From Alkalispirillum mobile (GTDB lineage Bacteria > Pseudomonadota > Gammaproteobacteria > Nitrococcales > Halorhodospiraceae): a DNA stretch of 64,000 nucleotides. Positions 27,402-37,645 of the stretch are shown here, in pieces. The number at the start of each line of letters is the position of its first letter. Position 1 is the stretch's first letter. The stretch lies in the NCBI RefSeq assembly GCF_003664325.1, contig NZ_RCDA01000001.1, positions 1,221,718 through 1,285,717 on the forward strand. The letters are read 5' to 3'. The position numbers and the translations under genes are program-made. Under the pieces are notes generated by a model. That model was not told where the DNA came from. It worked only from the letters and a program-made list of their open reading frames with translations, and made no database searches.

Positions 27402-28793
27402 TCAGAGGGTGATGGCCTGGCCCTCCGACGGGGTGCGCACGCTGGTGTTGTAACGCCGGTGCAACTCCTCCGCGAGGGCGTCCATGGCCCCCTCCTCGCC
27501 GTGGACTAACGCCACCGGCGGGTGGTCGCGGAAGCCCTCATACCAGGCCAGCAACTCTCGTTGGTCTGCATGGGCAGAAAGACCACCGACGGTGTGGATC
27601 TGGGCACCGACACGCACGGTCTCGCCCCAGAGCTTGAGCTCCCGCGCCCCGTCGACCAGGGCCCGGCCCGGGGTCCCCGCGGCCTGGAAGCCAACAATGA
27701 TCACGTGACAGGAGGAGCGCCAGAGATTGTGCTTGAAGTGGTGCCGTATCCGGCCCCCGTTGCACATGCCACTGCCGGCGATCACGAGGGCACCGGACTG
27801 GATCCGGTTGATCGCCATTGAGTCCTCGGTGGTCCGGCTGAGGGTCAGGTTGGGCAGCTCAAAGGGGTTCTTCCGGTCGGGCAGCTGCTCCCGCGCCTCA
27901 TCGTCATACAGCCCGCGATGGCGGGCATACACCTTGGTGGCCTCGATGGCCATGGGACTGTCCAGAAAGATGCTCCAGTCTGACAGTTCCCAGGCGTCGA
28001 AATTGCGGCCCAACACGTAAAGCAATTCCTGGGTCCGACCGACCGCGAAGGCGGGTACCAAGATGTTCCCGCGCTCCGCTTTGGCGCTGGAGATGATCTC
28101 ACCGAGTTCATCCCAGGTCTCATCCCAGGGCCGGTGCAGACGATCGCCATAGGTGCTCTCCATGACCACCAGGTCGGCCTCTTCCACGTGGGCGCGGTCA
28201 CACAGGATGGGCGCGTCGGCGTGGCCCAGGTCGCCGCTGAAGACCAGTTTCCGCTTTTTGCCACCCGCTTCCAGCCACAACTCGGCGATCGCCGAGCCCA
28301 GGATATGACCGGCGTCGCGCAGCCTCAGACGCACGCCGTCGGCGATATCGATGATCTGGTCGTAGTCCACGGCGCGGAAGCTGCGCATCGCCGCCTCTGC
28401 CTGCTGCACCGTGTACATCGGTTCCACGTCCGCCGGCAGGTGCTTGCGCTGGCGCTTGCGGTTCTCGATCTCGGCATCCTTCTCGGCCAGAAAGCCGGCA
28501 TCCTTAAGCATGATGTGGCAGAGATCGCGGGTAGCGCGCTGAGTGTAGATACGGCCGCTGAACCCCGCCTCCACCAGCTGGGGAATGCGCCCGGAGTGAT
28601 CCAGGTGCGCGTGGGTAAGCACCATCGCATCGATCTGGCTCGCATCGAAGGGGAAGGCCTCTCGGTTGCGCGCCTCCTGCTTGCGCCCGCCCTGGATAAG
28701 GCCGCAATCGACCAACACCCGGCTCTTGCCGCAGTGAACCAGGAAACAGGAGCCGGTCACCTGGCGAGCCGCACCGAAAAACTCCACCTGCAT
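27402..28793 (-). CDS. beta-CASP metallo-beta-lactamase RNA-processing hydrolase
   Basis: This is a 463-residue protein of the CPSF73/Ysh1-like RNase family. The zinc motif THAHLDHSG lies at residues 60-68, with GDLGHADAPI and VMESTYGDR after it. A beta-CASP insert occupies about residues 205-400, including SGMCNGGRIRHH, and the RMMBL segment ends with LSAHADQRELL and ALVHGE. Bacterial members act as ribonucleases on RNA ends, and this one is probably cytoplasmic. The RNA target is unknown. Confidence 0.88.
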   Translation of the reverse strand: MQVEFFGAARQVTGSCFLVHCGKSRVLVDCGLIQGGRKQEARNREAFPFDASQIDAMVLTHAHLDHSGRIPQLVEAGFSGRIYTQRATRDLCHIMLKDAGFLAEKDAEIENRKRQRKHLPADVEPMYTVQQAEAAMRSFRAVDYDQIIDIADGVRLRLRDAGHILGSAIAELWLEAGGKKRKLVFSGDLGHADAPILCDRAHVEEADLVVMESTYGDRLHRPWDETWDELGEIISSAKAERGNILVPAFAVGRTQELLYVLGRNFDAWELSDWSIFLDSPMAIEATKVYARHRGLYDDEAREQLPDRKNPFELPNLTLSRTTEDSMAINRIQSGALVIAGSGMCNGGRIRHHFKHNLWRSSCHVIIVGFQAAGTPGRALVDGARELKLWGETVRVGAQIHTVGGLSAHADQRELLAWYEGFRDHPPVALVHGEEGAMDALAEELHRRYNTSVRTPSEGQAITL

Positions 28794-28811
28794 GGGCCAA
28801 TCCCTCCCCGT

Positions 28812-29978
28812 TCAGAGCTGGTCGAGGCGCGCCAGGACCGCGTCACCCACTGCCCGGGTGCCTGATGCCTCGCCGTCTCGTTCCTGCAGATCCGCGGCCA
28901 CGGCCAAGCGCAACCGCTCACCGGCGCGCGCTGCGGCCGGGTCCTCCTCACCCATCCAGTCCAACATCATGGCCGCGGTAAGCAACATGGCCTCCGGACC
29001 GGCCAACCCCTGGCCAGCGATGTCCGGCGCACTCCCGTGGGTCGGTTCGAACAGCGGGGGCACGCTGCGATCCAGCGGATTGATGTTGCAGGAAGGCGCC
29101 ACGCCCATGCCGCCACAAAGCACCGCCGCCAGGTCGGTGAGGATGTCACCATGCAGGTTACTGGCCACCACCACGTCAAATTCCCACGGTCGGGTGACGA
29201 ACTTCATGCACGCCGCATCGACCAACTCGTGGTGGGTGGCGATGTGCGGGTAGTCCCCGGCCACTTCGGCGAAGATCTCCGTCCACATCTCACCCCAATG
29301 GGCCTGTGCGTTCCGCTTGGTGATGGCACACACCTGTGCGGCCGCCTCGCCGCCCCCTGGCAACGGGAATGTCCGGGGCGGCCGCTCACCCGCCTGGCGC
29401 GCCTGCGCCCGCGCGCTGGCGCGCTCGAAGGCGTGGCGGATGATGCGCTCAGTACCCAGCCGCGTGAACACCTCCACCTGCGTGGCCACCTCGCGGGCAG
29501 TGCCCGGCGCCAGGCGTCCGCCCTGGGCCACGTACTCCCCCTCGCTGTTCTCGCGGATCACCAGCATGTCCAGGCCCTCTGCCCGGGGGTCCGCGAGGTA
29601 CTGCGGCGTCCCCGGCAGGCGCACCGCCGGGCGCTCGCAGGCCCACAGGTCAAACCCCTTGCGCAATGCCAGTAGCGGTGCCAGTGAGACCCCGTCGGGG
29701 AGCAGGTGCCGGTCGGGGTCGCTGCTCGGCCCCGGGTCCCCCAGCGCGCCAAGCAGGATCGCATCGTGCTCGGCCAGCTGTGCGCGCCAGTCCGCTGGCA
29801 TCATTTCCCCGTGGTCTCGGTGCCAGGCGTGGGCGGGCCAGTCGTAATGCTGCAGCCTCAGCTCCAGGCCCTCCTTCGCTGCCACCTTCTGCAAGGCCGC
29901 CACGGTGGGTGCCATCACTTCCGGCCCGATGCCGTCACCGGGGCAGACCGCCACCCCCCATGTTCTGTTTTTCGCCAT
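28812..29978 (-). CDS. isocitrate/isopropylmalate dehydrogenase-family enzyme (tartrate/D-malate dehydrogenase-like)
   Basis: This is a 388-residue NAD(P)-dependent beta-decarboxylating dehydrogenase. CPGDGIGPEV marks the N-terminus, IRENSEGEYVAQGG the substrate loop, FDVVVASNLHGDILTD the metal-binding Asp residues, and EPTHGSAPDIAGQG the cofactor site. It resembles tartrate or D-malate dehydrogenases rather than LeuB. An extra segment of about 20 residues (around 210-232, with GERPPRTFPLPGGGE) sits in the middle. An ATG at 29978 preceded by AGGAGAT is chosen over 30023. The mdh gene lies just upstream, ended by its own terminator. Confidence 0.82.
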   Translation of the reverse strand: MAKNRTWGVAVCPGDGIGPEVMAPTVAALQKVAAKEGLELRLQHYDWPAHAWHRDHGEMMPADWRAQLAEHDAILLGALGDPGPSSDPDRHLLPDGVSLAPLLALRKGFDLWACERPAVRLPGTPQYLADPRAEGLDMLVIRENSEGEYVAQGGRLAPGTAREVATQVEVFTRLGTERIIRHAFERASARAQARQAGERPPRTFPLPGGGEAAAQVCAITKRNAQAHWGEMWTEIFAEVAGDYPHIATHHELVDAACMKFVTRPWEFDVVVASNLHGDILTDLAAVLCGGMGVAPSCNINPLDRSVPPLFEPTHGSAPDIAGQGLAGPEAMLLTAAMMLDWMGEEDPAAARAGERLRLAVAADLQERDGEASGTRAVGDAVLARLDQL

Positions 29979-30104
29979 CTGCACATCTCCTATCGGACGG
30001 TGGGGCCGAGCACCGCTGGCCACTCGCCCCTATACCCTCACCCTAACCTACTCGGCGTAGCGTGACGATGCGCGCGCCCCGCACACCGCGAACCTTTCAG
30101 CCAC

Positions 30105-30145
30105 AAAAAAGCGCCGGCCCCAATCCGGGCACCGGCGCTTTGTGC
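30105..30145 (-). terminator. intrinsic terminator of mdh
   Basis: On the minus strand, AAGCGCCGG (30140-30132) pairs with CCGGCGCTT (30117-30109) and runs into TTTTTTG. It lies about 50 bp after the mdh stop. Confidence 0.9.
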
Positions 30146-30193
30146 AGGCCACCCCGACCGGGGCGCCCGTCGCACGCTGACTCGATCAGTCGA

Positions 30194-31174
30194 TCAGGGC
30201 AGCAGGTGCTCCACGGCCTGGCGCTCTTCGCTGAGTTCCTGCTCGGTGGCCTTCATCTTCTCGCGGCTGAACTCATCGATCTCCAGATCCTGGATGATCT
30301 CGTAGTCACCGTTCTTGCAGACGCAGGGGAAGGAGTAAATGATGCCCTTCTCGATGCCGTAGCTGCCATCGGACGGCACCGCCATGCTGGTCCACTCACC
30401 TTCCGGCGTGCCCAATACCCAATCGCGGATATGGTCGATGGCGGAGCCGGCCGCGGAGGCGGCGCTGGAGGCCCCACGCGCCTTGATGATGGCGGCGCCG
30501 CGCTGCTGGACGGTGGGGATGAAGTCGTTCTCGTACCAGTCGCGCTCCACCAGCCCGGGCGCGGCTTCACCCTTGACGGTGGTCTTGCTGATATCCGGGT
30601 ACTGAGTGGCGGAGTGGTTGCCCCAGATAATCATGTTCTTGATCTCGGTGTTATGGGCACCGGTTTTGTTCGCCAGTTGCGCAATGGCCCGGTTGTGGTC
30701 CAGGCGGGTCATGGCGGTAAAGTTCCGCGGATCCAGGTCCGGCGCGTTGCGCTGGGCAATCAGCGAGTTGGTGTTGGCGGGGTTGCCGACCACCAGCACC
30801 TTCACATCACGGCTGGCGGCGTCATTCAGCGCCTTACCCTGAGCCGAGAAGATCGCGGCGTTCGCTTCCAGCAGGTCCTTGCGCTCCATGCCCGGGCCAC
30901 GCGGACGGGCACCGACCAAGAGGGCGATGTCGGCATCCTTGAAAGCCTCTTCGGCCTTGTCGGAGGTCGTGATCCCGGCGACCAGCGGGAACGCGCAATC
31001 CTCCAGCTCCATCACGACCCCCTTCAGCGCCTCCAGGGCAGGGGTGATTTCCAGCAGCTGCAGGATTACCGGCTGGTCCTTGCCCAGCATGTCGCCGGAA
31101 GCAATACGGAATAAAAGGCTGTAACCAATCTGACCGGCGGCACCGGTCACCGCGACGCGCACAGGTGCTTTCAT
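30194..31174 (-). CDS. mdh: malate dehydrogenase (NAD-type, type 2)
   Basis: This 326-residue enzyme of the citric acid cycle interconverts malate and oxaloacetate. The NAD-binding loop is [13 protein letters not shown] (residues 9-21). The substrate-binding Arg residues lie in [11 protein letters not shown], and the catalytic pair is Asp159 in TRLDHNR and His187 in [11 protein letters not shown]. Sequence and length fit the type-2 (beta-/gammaproteobacterial) group. The gene is apparently monocistronic, with its own terminator and a likely promoter. Confidence 0.96.
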   Translation of the reverse strand: MKAPVRVAVTGAAGQIGYSLLFRIASGDMLGKDQPVILQLLEITPALEALKGVVMELEDCAFPLVAGITTSDKAEEAFKDADIALLVGARPRGPGMERKDLLEANAAIFSAQGKALNDAASRDVKVLVVGNPANTNSLIAQRNAPDLDPRNFTAMTRLDHNRAIAQLANKTGAHNTEIKNMIIWGNHSATQYPDISKTTVKGEAAPGLVERDWYENDFIPTVQQRGAAIIKARGASSAASAAGSAIDHIRDWVLGTPEGEWTSMAVPSDGSYGIEKGIIYSFPCVCKNGDYEIIQDLEIDEFSREKMKATEQELSEERQAVEHLLP

Positions 31175-31257
31175 CGGGCGATCTCCTCTCGAACTCTCGG
31201 ATGTCTGACCCTTTGCCTCGTAACGGCCAAAGGCCGGGTCTGGTTATCGGAGCCCGG

Positions 31258-31263
31258 ATTGTA
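31258..31263 (-). promoter_or_regulatory. possible extended -10 promoter of mdh
   Basis: TACAAT on the minus strand is preceded by TGC, making an extended -10 (TGnTACAAT). It lies 83 bp upstream of the mdh ATG. The nearest -35-like hexamer (TTGCCA) is 20 bp away, too far for a normal spacing. Confidence 0.4.
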
Positions 31264-31328
31264 GCAGATGCGCGGCTACTGCATGGCAAAACCTAACGCA
31301 CCCCACTTGCCCCTTCGAAATCAGCACC

Positions 31329-31586
31329 TTACCTGGTTTTCTGGTCTGACCGCCCTGGGCCGCCGGCCGGCGCATGCAACGACTCCAGAATCAGGCGCTG
31401 AAGGGTTTCCGCACTTTGTACTCCCCCGGCAAACCACTTTTGCAACAGCGCCTGCGGGTCGCGAGTCTCCTCCAGCTGATCCAATAACTGCTTCACCAAC
31501 GCCTCGTGGACGGGGTTCAGATCCGGCAGCCCGAGAAAGGACCTCAATTCTTCCGGCTTACCGTCGATATCGATCCGGATCTTCAT
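31329..31586 (-). CDS. DUF6489-family small protein
   Basis: This is an 85-residue cytoplasmic protein beginning MKIRIDIDGKPEELRSFLGLPD, which fits the DUF6489 family, followed by helices with Leu/Gln repeats (LVKQLLDQLEETRDPQALLQ). The C-terminus is Gly/Pro-rich. The function is unknown. It is 16 bp downstream of the SAM-hydrolysing enzyme on the same strand and so is probably co-transcribed with it. Confidence 0.75.
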   Translation of the reverse strand: MKIRIDIDGKPEELRSFLGLPDLNPVHEALVKQLLDQLEETRDPQALLQKWFAGGVQSAETLQRLILESLHAPAGGPGRSDQKTR

Positions 31587-31602
31587 GCGATAACCTCCAT
31601 TC

Positions 31603-32331
31603 TCATGCCGTGCTCACCGTCACCTCGGCCCCTAATTCCACTCCGGGCCATTCATCCGCCCTTCCCTGATTGACCGCCAGTTCTACCAGACCACTGGAGT
31701 TCCGATACCAGAACGCCTCTCCCGGCGCCACCGCGCTGAAGGTCTGCGCAAAACGCAACTCCCGGTACCCGATCCGAATCACCGCCTGATCCATAACCGC
31801 TTCTCCTTGCAGGCCGGTCACGGCATTACCGTAACGGTCAATATAGAGGATCCGCGAAAGCGACGGCGGGCTGTCCCAGCCGACCAGGTCACCCGCCGGC
31901 ACCGGCTCTCCTTCAACCCGCCCATTTTCAAGAACCTCCAGCGCCGCCGGGGCAAAGACATCCCGGCCATGGAAGGTGGGTGCTGCGCTCGCCGGCCTCT
32001 CCAACTCCCACACCTCCACGTCCGCGCACCGCCGCAAGGTCGGCACAAGCAGCCCGTTATCGGGCCCGAGCCACCACCGCGCGTCCCCGCGCGCCGCGAT
32101 CATGCGCCGGTCTCCACCCACCCCCGGATCAACCACCGCCACGGTGATCGTGCCGGCGGGCAGCCCACCCCCATACGCTGCCAGAAGCTGCCCGGCCGCC
32201 TCGGGCTGAAAGACCGGGGCGTCATGCATCAGGTCCACAACCGGTACCGCCGGTGCCCCACCCAGCAGGACCGCTTTAAGCTGCCCGACATAGGGTCCGT
32301 CATACCCGAAATCGGTAAACAGGATAAACAT
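31603..32331 (-). CDS. SAM hydrolase / hydroxide adenosyltransferase (DUF62)
   Basis: This 242-residue protein of the SAM hydroxide adenosyltransferase family (related to fluorinases) cleaves SAM to adenosine and methionine. Typical segments are LFTDFGYDGPYVGQLK with the active-site Asp, VVDPGVGG, and FHGRDVFAPAA with the His of the Asp-Arg-His water-activating set. No halogenase-specific insertion is seen. It lies just downstream of the rplQ terminator. Confidence 0.88.
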   Translation of the reverse strand: MFILFTDFGYDGPYVGQLKAVLLGGAPAVPVVDLMHDAPVFQPEAAGQLLAAYGGGLPAGTITVAVVDPGVGGDRRMIAARGDARWWLGPDNGLLVPTLRRCADVEVWELERPASAAPTFHGRDVFAPAALEVLENGRVEGEPVPAGDLVGWDSPPSLSRILYIDRYGNAVTGLQGEAVMDQAVIRIGYRELRFAQTFSAVAPGEAFWYRNSSGLVELAVNQGRADEWPGVELGAEVTVSTA

Positions 32332-32351
32332 GGCGCCTCTTTAATTCTGGT

Positions 32352-32385
32352 CCAAAAAAAAGCCGGGCATGAAGCCCGGCTTTCT
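32352..32385 (-). terminator. strong terminator of the ribosomal superoperon
   Basis: On the minus strand, AAAGCCGGGC (32383-32374) pairs with GCCCGGCTTT (32368-32359) across a 5-nt loop and is followed by a run of T (32360-32354). It lies 26 bp after the rplQ stop. Confidence 0.93.
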
Positions 32386-32409
32386 TTATACGGCGGCTGC
32401 TTCCGACCT

Positions 32410-32823
32410 TCAATTGGTCTCGGCGGCCTCTTCTTCGGTTTCCTCGTCCTCAACCTCGACGGGCTCGGGACGATCCACCAATTCGACAAACGCCATAGGC
32501 GCGTTGTCCCCGGGGCGGAAGCCGCACTTGAGGATGCGCAGGTAGCCGCCCGGGCGGTCCTGGTAACGCGGACCCAACTCCTCGAACAGCTTACCGACCA
32601 CTTCTTTATCACGCAGCCGATCGAATGCGCTCCGCCGAGCGGCAACGCTATCGTTCTTGGCCAAAGTGATGAGCGGCTCGGCAACGCGGCGCAATTCCTT
32701 CGCCTTGGGCAGAGTCGTTTTGATCGCCTCGTGCTTGAACAACGAGGCCGCCATGTTGCGATACATCGCCTTACGGTGCGCGCTGTTGCGCCCCAGCTGA
32801 CGTCCGGATTTACGGTGACGCAT
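32410..32823 (-). CDS. rplQ: 50S ribosomal protein L17
   Basis: This 137-residue ribosomal protein L17 starts with the invariant [20 protein letters not shown]. The core ends by about residue 115, and an acidic tail ([13 protein letters not shown]) extends it. It is the last gene of the superoperon, followed by a strong terminator. Confidence 0.97.
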   Translation of the reverse strand: MRHRKSGRQLGRNSAHRKAMYRNMAASLFKHEAIKTTLPKAKELRRVAEPLITLAKNDSVAARRSAFDRLRDKEVVGKLFEELGPRYQDRPGGYLRILKCGFRPGDNAPMAFVELVDRPEPVEVEDEETEEEAAETN

Positions 32824-32860
32824 TTTCCTGATCCCTTCCTGTTCGGTTTCCGACCGGGCT

Positions 32861-33856
32861 TCAGCCCGCCACGCGATCGTCGCCCAGACCCGCCGGCGGC
32901 CAGTTCTCCAGCCTCATACCAAGGGACAGCCCATGGGAGGCCAGCGTCTCCTTGATCTCGGTCAGGGACTTCTTGCCCAGGTTTGGTGTCTTCAGCAATT
33001 CAACCTCGGTGCGCTGCACAAGGTCGCCGACATAGTGGATGCTCTCCGCCTTCAGGCAGTTGGCCGAGCGCACGGTGAGCTCCAGTTCGTCGATAGGCCG
33101 CAGCAGAATCGGATCCACCTCGGGCTCCTTTTCCTCCTGCTCCGCCTCGAACTCCCCGCCTTCGAGATCCACAAAGACCGACAGCTGATCCCGAAGCAGG
33201 CCCGCTGCCAGCCGGACGGCCTCTTCGGGCTCGAGGACCCCGTTGGTCTCTACGTCCAGCACGAGCTTGTCCAGGTTGGTCCGCTGCTCGACCCGCGCAC
33301 TTTCCACCGTGTACGCGACGCGCTTGACCGGGCTGTAGCTTGCGTCGAGCTGGAGCCGCCCGATGACCCGATCCTCTTCACCCTCGCGCTGGGTCGCCGG
33401 CTCGTAGCCGCGACCGCGGGCCACCACCAACTTCGCCTTGAAGGCGACGTCCTTGGTCAGGTTACAGATCACCAGATCGGGGTTTTTCACCTCGACGTCG
33501 TGCGCGCCCTCGATATCGCCGGCCTTCACCGGCCCGGGCCCCTGCACTTCCAGCGAAATCTCCGCCTCTTCCCGATCGTGCATGCGCACGGCCAGAGACT
33601 TCAGGTTGAGCAGGATGTCGACGACATCCTCCTGAACCCCTTCCATGCTGCTGTACTCGTGCTCCACGCCCTCTATCTCTGCCTGGACAACGGCGCTGCC
33701 CGGCATGGAGGAGAGCAGCACCCGGCGCAGGGCGTTACCCAGCGTGTGGCCGAAACCCCGCTCAAGGGGCTCCAGCACGATCTTGGCGCGGCGCTCCCCC
33801 TGTTCCTGGATATCGACGGTGCGCGGCTTGAGGAAATCCCTGAAGGTCCCCTGCAT
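32861..33856 (-). CDS. rpoA: RNA polymerase alpha subunit
   Basis: This is a 331-residue alpha subunit. The N-terminal dimerisation and assembly domain (about residues 1-235) includes [20 protein letters not shown]. The flexible linker is acidic, and the C-terminal DNA- and activator-binding domain includes [20 protein letters not shown] segments near residue 295. The length is normal. It lies between rpsD and rplQ, as in the alpha operon of relatives. Confidence 0.97.
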   Translation of the reverse strand: MQGTFRDFLKPRTVDIQEQGERRAKIVLEPLERGFGHTLGNALRRVLLSSMPGSAVVQAEIEGVEHEYSSMEGVQEDVVDILLNLKSLAVRMHDREEAEISLEVQGPGPVKAGDIEGAHDVEVKNPDLVICNLTKDVAFKAKLVVARGRGYEPATQREGEEDRVIGRLQLDASYSPVKRVAYTVESARVEQRTNLDKLVLDVETNGVLEPEEAVRLAAGLLRDQLSVFVDLEGGEFEAEQEEKEPEVDPILLRPIDELELTVRSANCLKAESIHYVGDLVQRTEVELLKTPNLGKKSLTEIKETLASHGLSLGMRLENWPPAGLGDDRVAG

Positions 33857-33910
33857 CGGTGAAACCTCTCTACGACTGGACGCACGGGCGCCGGAGCGCC
33901 CGCGACGGCA

Positions 33911-34531
33911 TTACTTGGAGTACAGCTCGACGATGAGCGACTCGTTGATCTCAGCGCTCAGGTCAGCGCGGTCCGGGCGGGCTTTGTAGGTCCCCTCGAA
34001 CTTCTTGGGCTCGACCTCGACCCATGCCGGAAGGCCTTGCTGCTGCGCCATTTCCAGCGCAGCCTGCACACGCAGCTGCTTCTGCGCCTTCTCCTTGACC
34101 CCGACCACTTCGCCCGGCTTCACTTGCATGGACGGCACGTTGACCACCCGTCCATTCACCGTGACGCCGCGATGACTGACCAGCTGGCGCGCTTCGGCGC
34201 GAGTACTGGCAAAGCCCATACGGTAGACCACGTTGTCGAGCCGGCTTTCCAGAAGCTGCAGCAGGACCGTGCCGGTAGCACCCTTCTGGCGTGCCGCCTC
34301 TTTGTAATAGTTCCGGAACTGCTTCTCCAGCACGCCGTAGATCCGACGCACCTTCTGTTTTTCGCGCAACTGCAGCCCGTAGTCGGACATCCGGCTGCGG
34401 CGCTGAACCTTGGGCCCCGGGGGTTGATCCAGCTTGCACTTGCTGTCGAGCGGACGAACCCCGCTCTTCAGAAAGAGGTCTGTACCCTCTCGACGGGCCA
34501 GCTTACACGTGGGACCGATGTACCTTGCCAT
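33911..34531 (-). CDS. rpsD: 30S ribosomal protein S4
   Basis: This 206-residue S4 begins [16 protein letters not shown] and carries the S4 RNA-binding domain near residues 95-155 ([24 protein letters not shown]). It binds 16S rRNA early in small-subunit assembly. In related bacteria it also represses the alpha operon. It is followed by rpoA. Confidence 0.97.
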   Translation of the reverse strand: MARYIGPTCKLARREGTDLFLKSGVRPLDSKCKLDQPPGPKVQRRSRMSDYGLQLREKQKVRRIYGVLEKQFRNYYKEAARQKGATGTVLLQLLESRLDNVVYRMGFASTRAEARQLVSHRGVTVNGRVVNVPSMQVKPGEVVGVKEKAQKQLRVQAALEMAQQQGLPAWVEVEPKKFEGTYKARPDRADLSAEINESLIVELYSK

Positions 34532-34545
34532 GATTTACTCCTGGA

Positions 34546-34938
34546 TCAGACGCGGCGCTTCTTGGGCGGCCGGCAGCCGTTGTGCGGGATAGGGCTCACG
34601 TCAGAGATATTGGTGATCCGGTAGCCCACGGCGTTAAGGGCGCGTACCGCCGACTCACGCCCCGGCCCCGGCCCTTTGACCCGGACCTCCAGGTTCTTCA
34701 GACCGTAGTCCAGAGCTGCCCGACCGGCCCGCTCGGAAGCAACCTGGGCCGCAAAGGGCGTGCTCTTCCGGGAGCCACGAAAACCACTGCCGCCAGCGCT
34801 GGCCCAGGCCAGCCCGTTGCCCTGACGATCGGTGATCGTGATGACCGTGTTGTTGAAGGTCGCGTTGATATGCGCGATACCGTCAACCACCGTACGCTTG
34901 GCCCGCTTACTGCGTGACCGGGTCGCTGCTTTCGCCAT
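34546..34938 (-). CDS. rpsK: 30S ribosomal protein S11
   Basis: This 130-residue S11 has the core [14 protein letters not shown] and the conserved C-terminus [13 protein letters not shown]. It lies on the small-subunit platform. The basic N-terminus ([14 protein letters not shown]) is typical. Confidence 0.97.
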   Translation of the reverse strand: MAKAATRSRSKRAKRTVVDGIAHINATFNNTVITITDRQGNGLAWASAGGSGFRGSRKSTPFAAQVASERAGRAALDYGLKNLEVRVKGPGPGRESAVRALNAVGYRITNISDVSPIPHNGCRPPKKRRV

Positions 34939-35007
34939 TTGCTAAATCCTGATCTTGAAGATTCACTCGAACCCTTTAAGGCCCTGCCCCGCTGGGCACC
35001 CAGGCTT

Positions 35008-35367
35008 TTACTTGCCTGCCGGACCGCGCCGCGGGCCCTTGCGGGTGCGGGCGTTGGTCTGGGTGCGCTGCCCACGCACCGTGAGACCACGACGGTGACG
35101 GATGCCGCGATAGCAGCCCAGATCCATCAACCGCTTGATATCCATCGCAACGGCGCGACGAAGATCGCCTTCCACCTCGAACTTGCCGATGGCGGAGCGA
35201 ATCGCCTCGAGCTCCTGCTCAGTCAGCTCCTTCACCTTGCGGTCCCGCGGCACGCCTGCATCATCACAGATGGCCTTGGCCCGGGTACGGCCGATGCCGT
35301 AAATGGAGGTCAGCGCCACCCAGGCGTGCTTGTGGACGGGAATGTTGACACCTGCAATACGGGCCAT
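35008..35367 (-). CDS. rpsM: 30S ribosomal protein S13
   Basis: This 119-residue S13 starts [20 protein letters not shown] and ends with the basic tail [20 protein letters not shown], which reaches the P-site tRNA. It is the first gene of the alpha operon segment, with a likely promoter 40-70 bp upstream. Confidence 0.97.
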   Translation of the reverse strand: MARIAGVNIPVHKHAWVALTSIYGIGRTRAKAICDDAGVPRDRKVKELTEQELEAIRSAIGKFEVEGDLRRAVAMDIKRLMDLGCYRGIRHRRGLTVRGQRTQTNARTRKGPRRGPAGK

Positions 35368-35406
35368 GAACCCTCTCTCCCAGTCTCAGTCCGCGGAAAA
35401 CCCGCG

Positions 35407-35436
35407 ATTGTATCTAAACCAATAGGCCTGCTGCAA
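35407..35436 (-). promoter_or_regulatory. probable sigma70 promoter of the alpha operon (rpsM)
   Basis: On the minus strand, TTGCAG (35436-35431) and TACAAT (35412-35407) are separated by 18 bp. They lie between the rpmJ stop and the rpsM ATG, with the -10 about 40 bp before the start codon. It would let rpsM-rpsK-rpsD-rpoA-rplQ be expressed apart from spc. Confidence 0.6.
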
Positions 35437-35446
35437 TACCGGCCGC

Positions 35447-35560
35447 TTAGCCTTGCCGCTGCTTATGGCGACCATCCGAGCAGATCACTCGCACCACACC
35501 GTTGCGGCGAATGATCTTGCAGTTGCGGCAGATCTTCTTGACCGACGCACGTACTTTCAT
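35447..35560 (-). CDS. rpmJ: 50S ribosomal protein L36
   Basis: This 37-residue L36 begins [14 protein letters not shown]. The zinc ribbon residues Cys11, Cys14, Cys27 and His32 or His33 (CSDGRHKQ) are all present, so this is the zinc-binding form. Its position between secY and rpsM is the standard one. It is too short for most ORF size limits. Confidence 0.95.
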   Translation of the reverse strand: MKVRASVKKICRNCKIIRRNGVVRVICSDGRHKQRQG

Positions 35561-35674
35561 GATTCGTCTCCAAAACCAAAGCCATTCACCCGCCTGCCCG
35601 GATCCGGGTGGGCGCGAAGCATATCAGAAAATCCCGTTAAGCGCGCCCCCGGTAGCACCCGAGGGCGCCCGGAC

Positions 35675-37018
35675 TCATCGGAGGAGCCCACCGCCGGCGG
35701 GACCCTGTCCCTTCAGGTTTGCCTTCTTCATCAGGGGCTCATACTGGTGAGAAACCAGGTGCGCCTGGAGCTGCGCCATGAAATCCATGATGACGATGAC
35801 AATGATCAGCAACGACGTCCCACCAAAGTAGAACGGGACATTCCAGTAAAGGATCAGGAACTCCGGGAGCAGGCACACTGCAGTGATGTAGATCGCACCC
35901 CAGAACGTGAGGCGGCTCATCACCCCGTCGATATACTTCGCTGTCTGCTCCCCGGGACGGATACCCGGAATAAAGGCGCCGGACCGTTTCAGGTTGTCCG
36001 CCGTATCCCGTGCGTTGAACACCAACGCGGTATAGAAGAAACAGAAAAAGATGATCGCAACCGCATAGAACCCGACATACAGGGGCTGCCCGGGACTCAG
36101 TGTCGCCGCCAGCGGCCCCAGCCAACCAATGCCTGCGCCCTCGCCAACCCATTGCCCCAACGTCGAGGGGAACAGGATGATGCTCGATGCGAAAATCGGC
36201 GGGATCACCCCAGCCATGTTCAGCTTCAGCGGCAGATGGCTGCTCTGGGCCTGGTACATCTTTCGGCCCTGTTGCCGCCGGGCGTAATTTACCGTGATGC
36301 GGCGCTGCCCTCGCTCGACAAAGACAACAAAGCTCACCACCGCCACGCCGAGGACAGCCAGTGCCAGAATAACCCCAGCGCCGATCTCGCCCGTGCGGTT
36401 CAACTCCAGGGTGCCGCCGATCGCGCTGGGTAGGCCCGCCACGATCCCGGCGAAGATGATGATCGAGATACCGTTACCGATACCCCGCTCCGTCACCTGC
36501 TCGCCAAGCCACATCAGGAACATCGTCCCGGTAGCCAGCGTCACCGTGCTGATAAAGACGAAGGCCGGCCCGGGTGTCGCAGCGACCCCTTGGCTCTGCA
36601 GCGCAATGCTGATCCCGATACCCTGGAAGATGGCCAACGCCAGCGCACCGTACCGGGTGTACTGCGTTATCTTCCGGCGCCCCGCCTCACCCTCTTTCTT
36701 AAGCCGCTCCAGCGTCGGAATGACCGCGGTGAGCAGCTGCATAATGATGGCGGAGGAGATGTACGGCATGATGCCGAGCGCGAAAATGGAGAGCCGCTCG
36801 AGCGCCCCACCCGCGAACATATTGAACATCTCCAGGATCGTCCCGCGCTGCTGCTCCACCATGGCAGCCAGCGCATCGGGATCGATGCCGGGAATCGTGA
36901 TGTGCGTGCCAATGCGATAGACGATAAGCGCCAACAGCACGAACACCAGGCGCTGCCGGACCTCGGTAAGCTTACCGAGGCCGCCCAGCGCCGCCGCATT
37001 GCTACCGCCGGTGGCCAC
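35675..37018 (-). CDS. secY: protein translocase subunit SecY
   Basis: This 447-residue channel subunit of the Sec translocon has ten transmembrane helices. Landmarks are [11 protein letters not shown] near the start, the plug region, and the cytosolic loop [19 protein letters not shown]. The start codon is GTG at 37018, directly abutting the rplO stop. It pairs with SecE, encoded further upstream in the same block. Confidence 0.97.
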   Translation of the reverse strand: MATGGSNAAALGGLGKLTEVRQRLVFVLLALIVYRIGTHITIPGIDPDALAAMVEQQRGTILEMFNMFAGGALERLSIFALGIMPYISSAIIMQLLTAVIPTLERLKKEGEAGRRKITQYTRYGALALAIFQGIGISIALQSQGVAATPGPAFVFISTVTLATGTMFLMWLGEQVTERGIGNGISIIIFAGIVAGLPSAIGGTLELNRTGEIGAGVILALAVLGVAVVSFVVFVERGQRRITVNYARRQQGRKMYQAQSSHLPLKLNMAGVIPPIFASSIILFPSTLGQWVGEGAGIGWLGPLAATLSPGQPLYVGFYAVAIIFFCFFYTALVFNARDTADNLKRSGAFIPGIRPGEQTAKYIDGVMSRLTFWGAIYITAVCLLPEFLILYWNVPFYFGGTSLLIIVIVIMDFMAQLQAHLVSHQYEPLMKKANLKGQGPAGGGLLR

Positions 37019-37453
37019 TTACGCCTCTACCTTTCCGCCAGCTGCTTCGATGGCCTCGCGCGCACCCTTGGTCACGCCGACGCCCCTCACGGTCACGGCC
37101 CGCTCGACCTTACCGGACGCAATGATCTTCGCGGTGCGGACACCGTGGTTGATCACGCCAGCCTGCTTCAGGCTGAGCAGGTCAATCGTGTCGCCCTCGA
37201 CGCCGTTCAGCTCAGAAAGCCGCACCTCGGCATTCCGCAACGCCTTGCGGGAGCGGAACCCGACCTTCGGTACGCGCCGCTGCAACGGCATCTGGCCGCC
37301 TTCGAAGCCGACCTTGGTGAAACCACCGGAGCGGCTGTGCTGCCCCTTGTGGCCCCGGCCGGCGGTCTTGCCGTTCCCGGTGGCCGCACCGCGGCCCACA
37401 CGGTTGGCATCCGGGCGGCTGCCCTCTGCAGGGCTAAGCGTATTCAGTCGCAT
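37019..37453 (-). CDS. rplO: 50S ribosomal protein L15
   Basis: This 144-residue L15 begins [20 protein letters not shown], with the basic, Gly-rich N-terminal half ([13 protein letters not shown]) that penetrates 23S rRNA. Its stop codon abuts the secY start codon. Confidence 0.97.
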   Translation of the reverse strand: MRLNTLSPAEGSRPDANRVGRGAATGNGKTAGRGHKGQHSRSGGFTKVGFEGGQMPLQRRVPKVGFRSRKALRNAEVRLSELNGVEGDTIDLLSLKQAGVINHGVRTAKIIASGKVERAVTVRGVGVTKGAREAIEAAGGKVEA

Positions 37454-37454
37454 C

Positions 37455-37643
37455 TCAGCACTCCTCGACGTTCAGGAGGTAGGCCACCTTGTTGATCATC
37501 CCACGGTTTTCCGGGGTATCGGCCACCACCACGCTGTGATTGATCCGCCGCAGGCCCAACCCGGCGACGCAAGCCTTGTGGCTCGCGAGTCGCCCGATGG
37601 TGCTGCGCGTCTGGGTCACCTTGAGCTGCTTTTGAGTCGTCAT
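37455..37643 (-). CDS. rpmD: 50S ribosomal protein L30
   Basis: This 62-residue L30 has the family core [26 protein letters not shown] (residues 9-34). The length is normal. It starts 2 bp after the rpsE stop and ends 1 bp before rplO. Confidence 0.96.
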   Translation of the reverse strand: MTTQKQLKVTQTRSTIGRLASHKACVAGLGLRRINHSVVVADTPENRGMINKVAYLLNVEEC

Positions 37644-37645
37644 GG

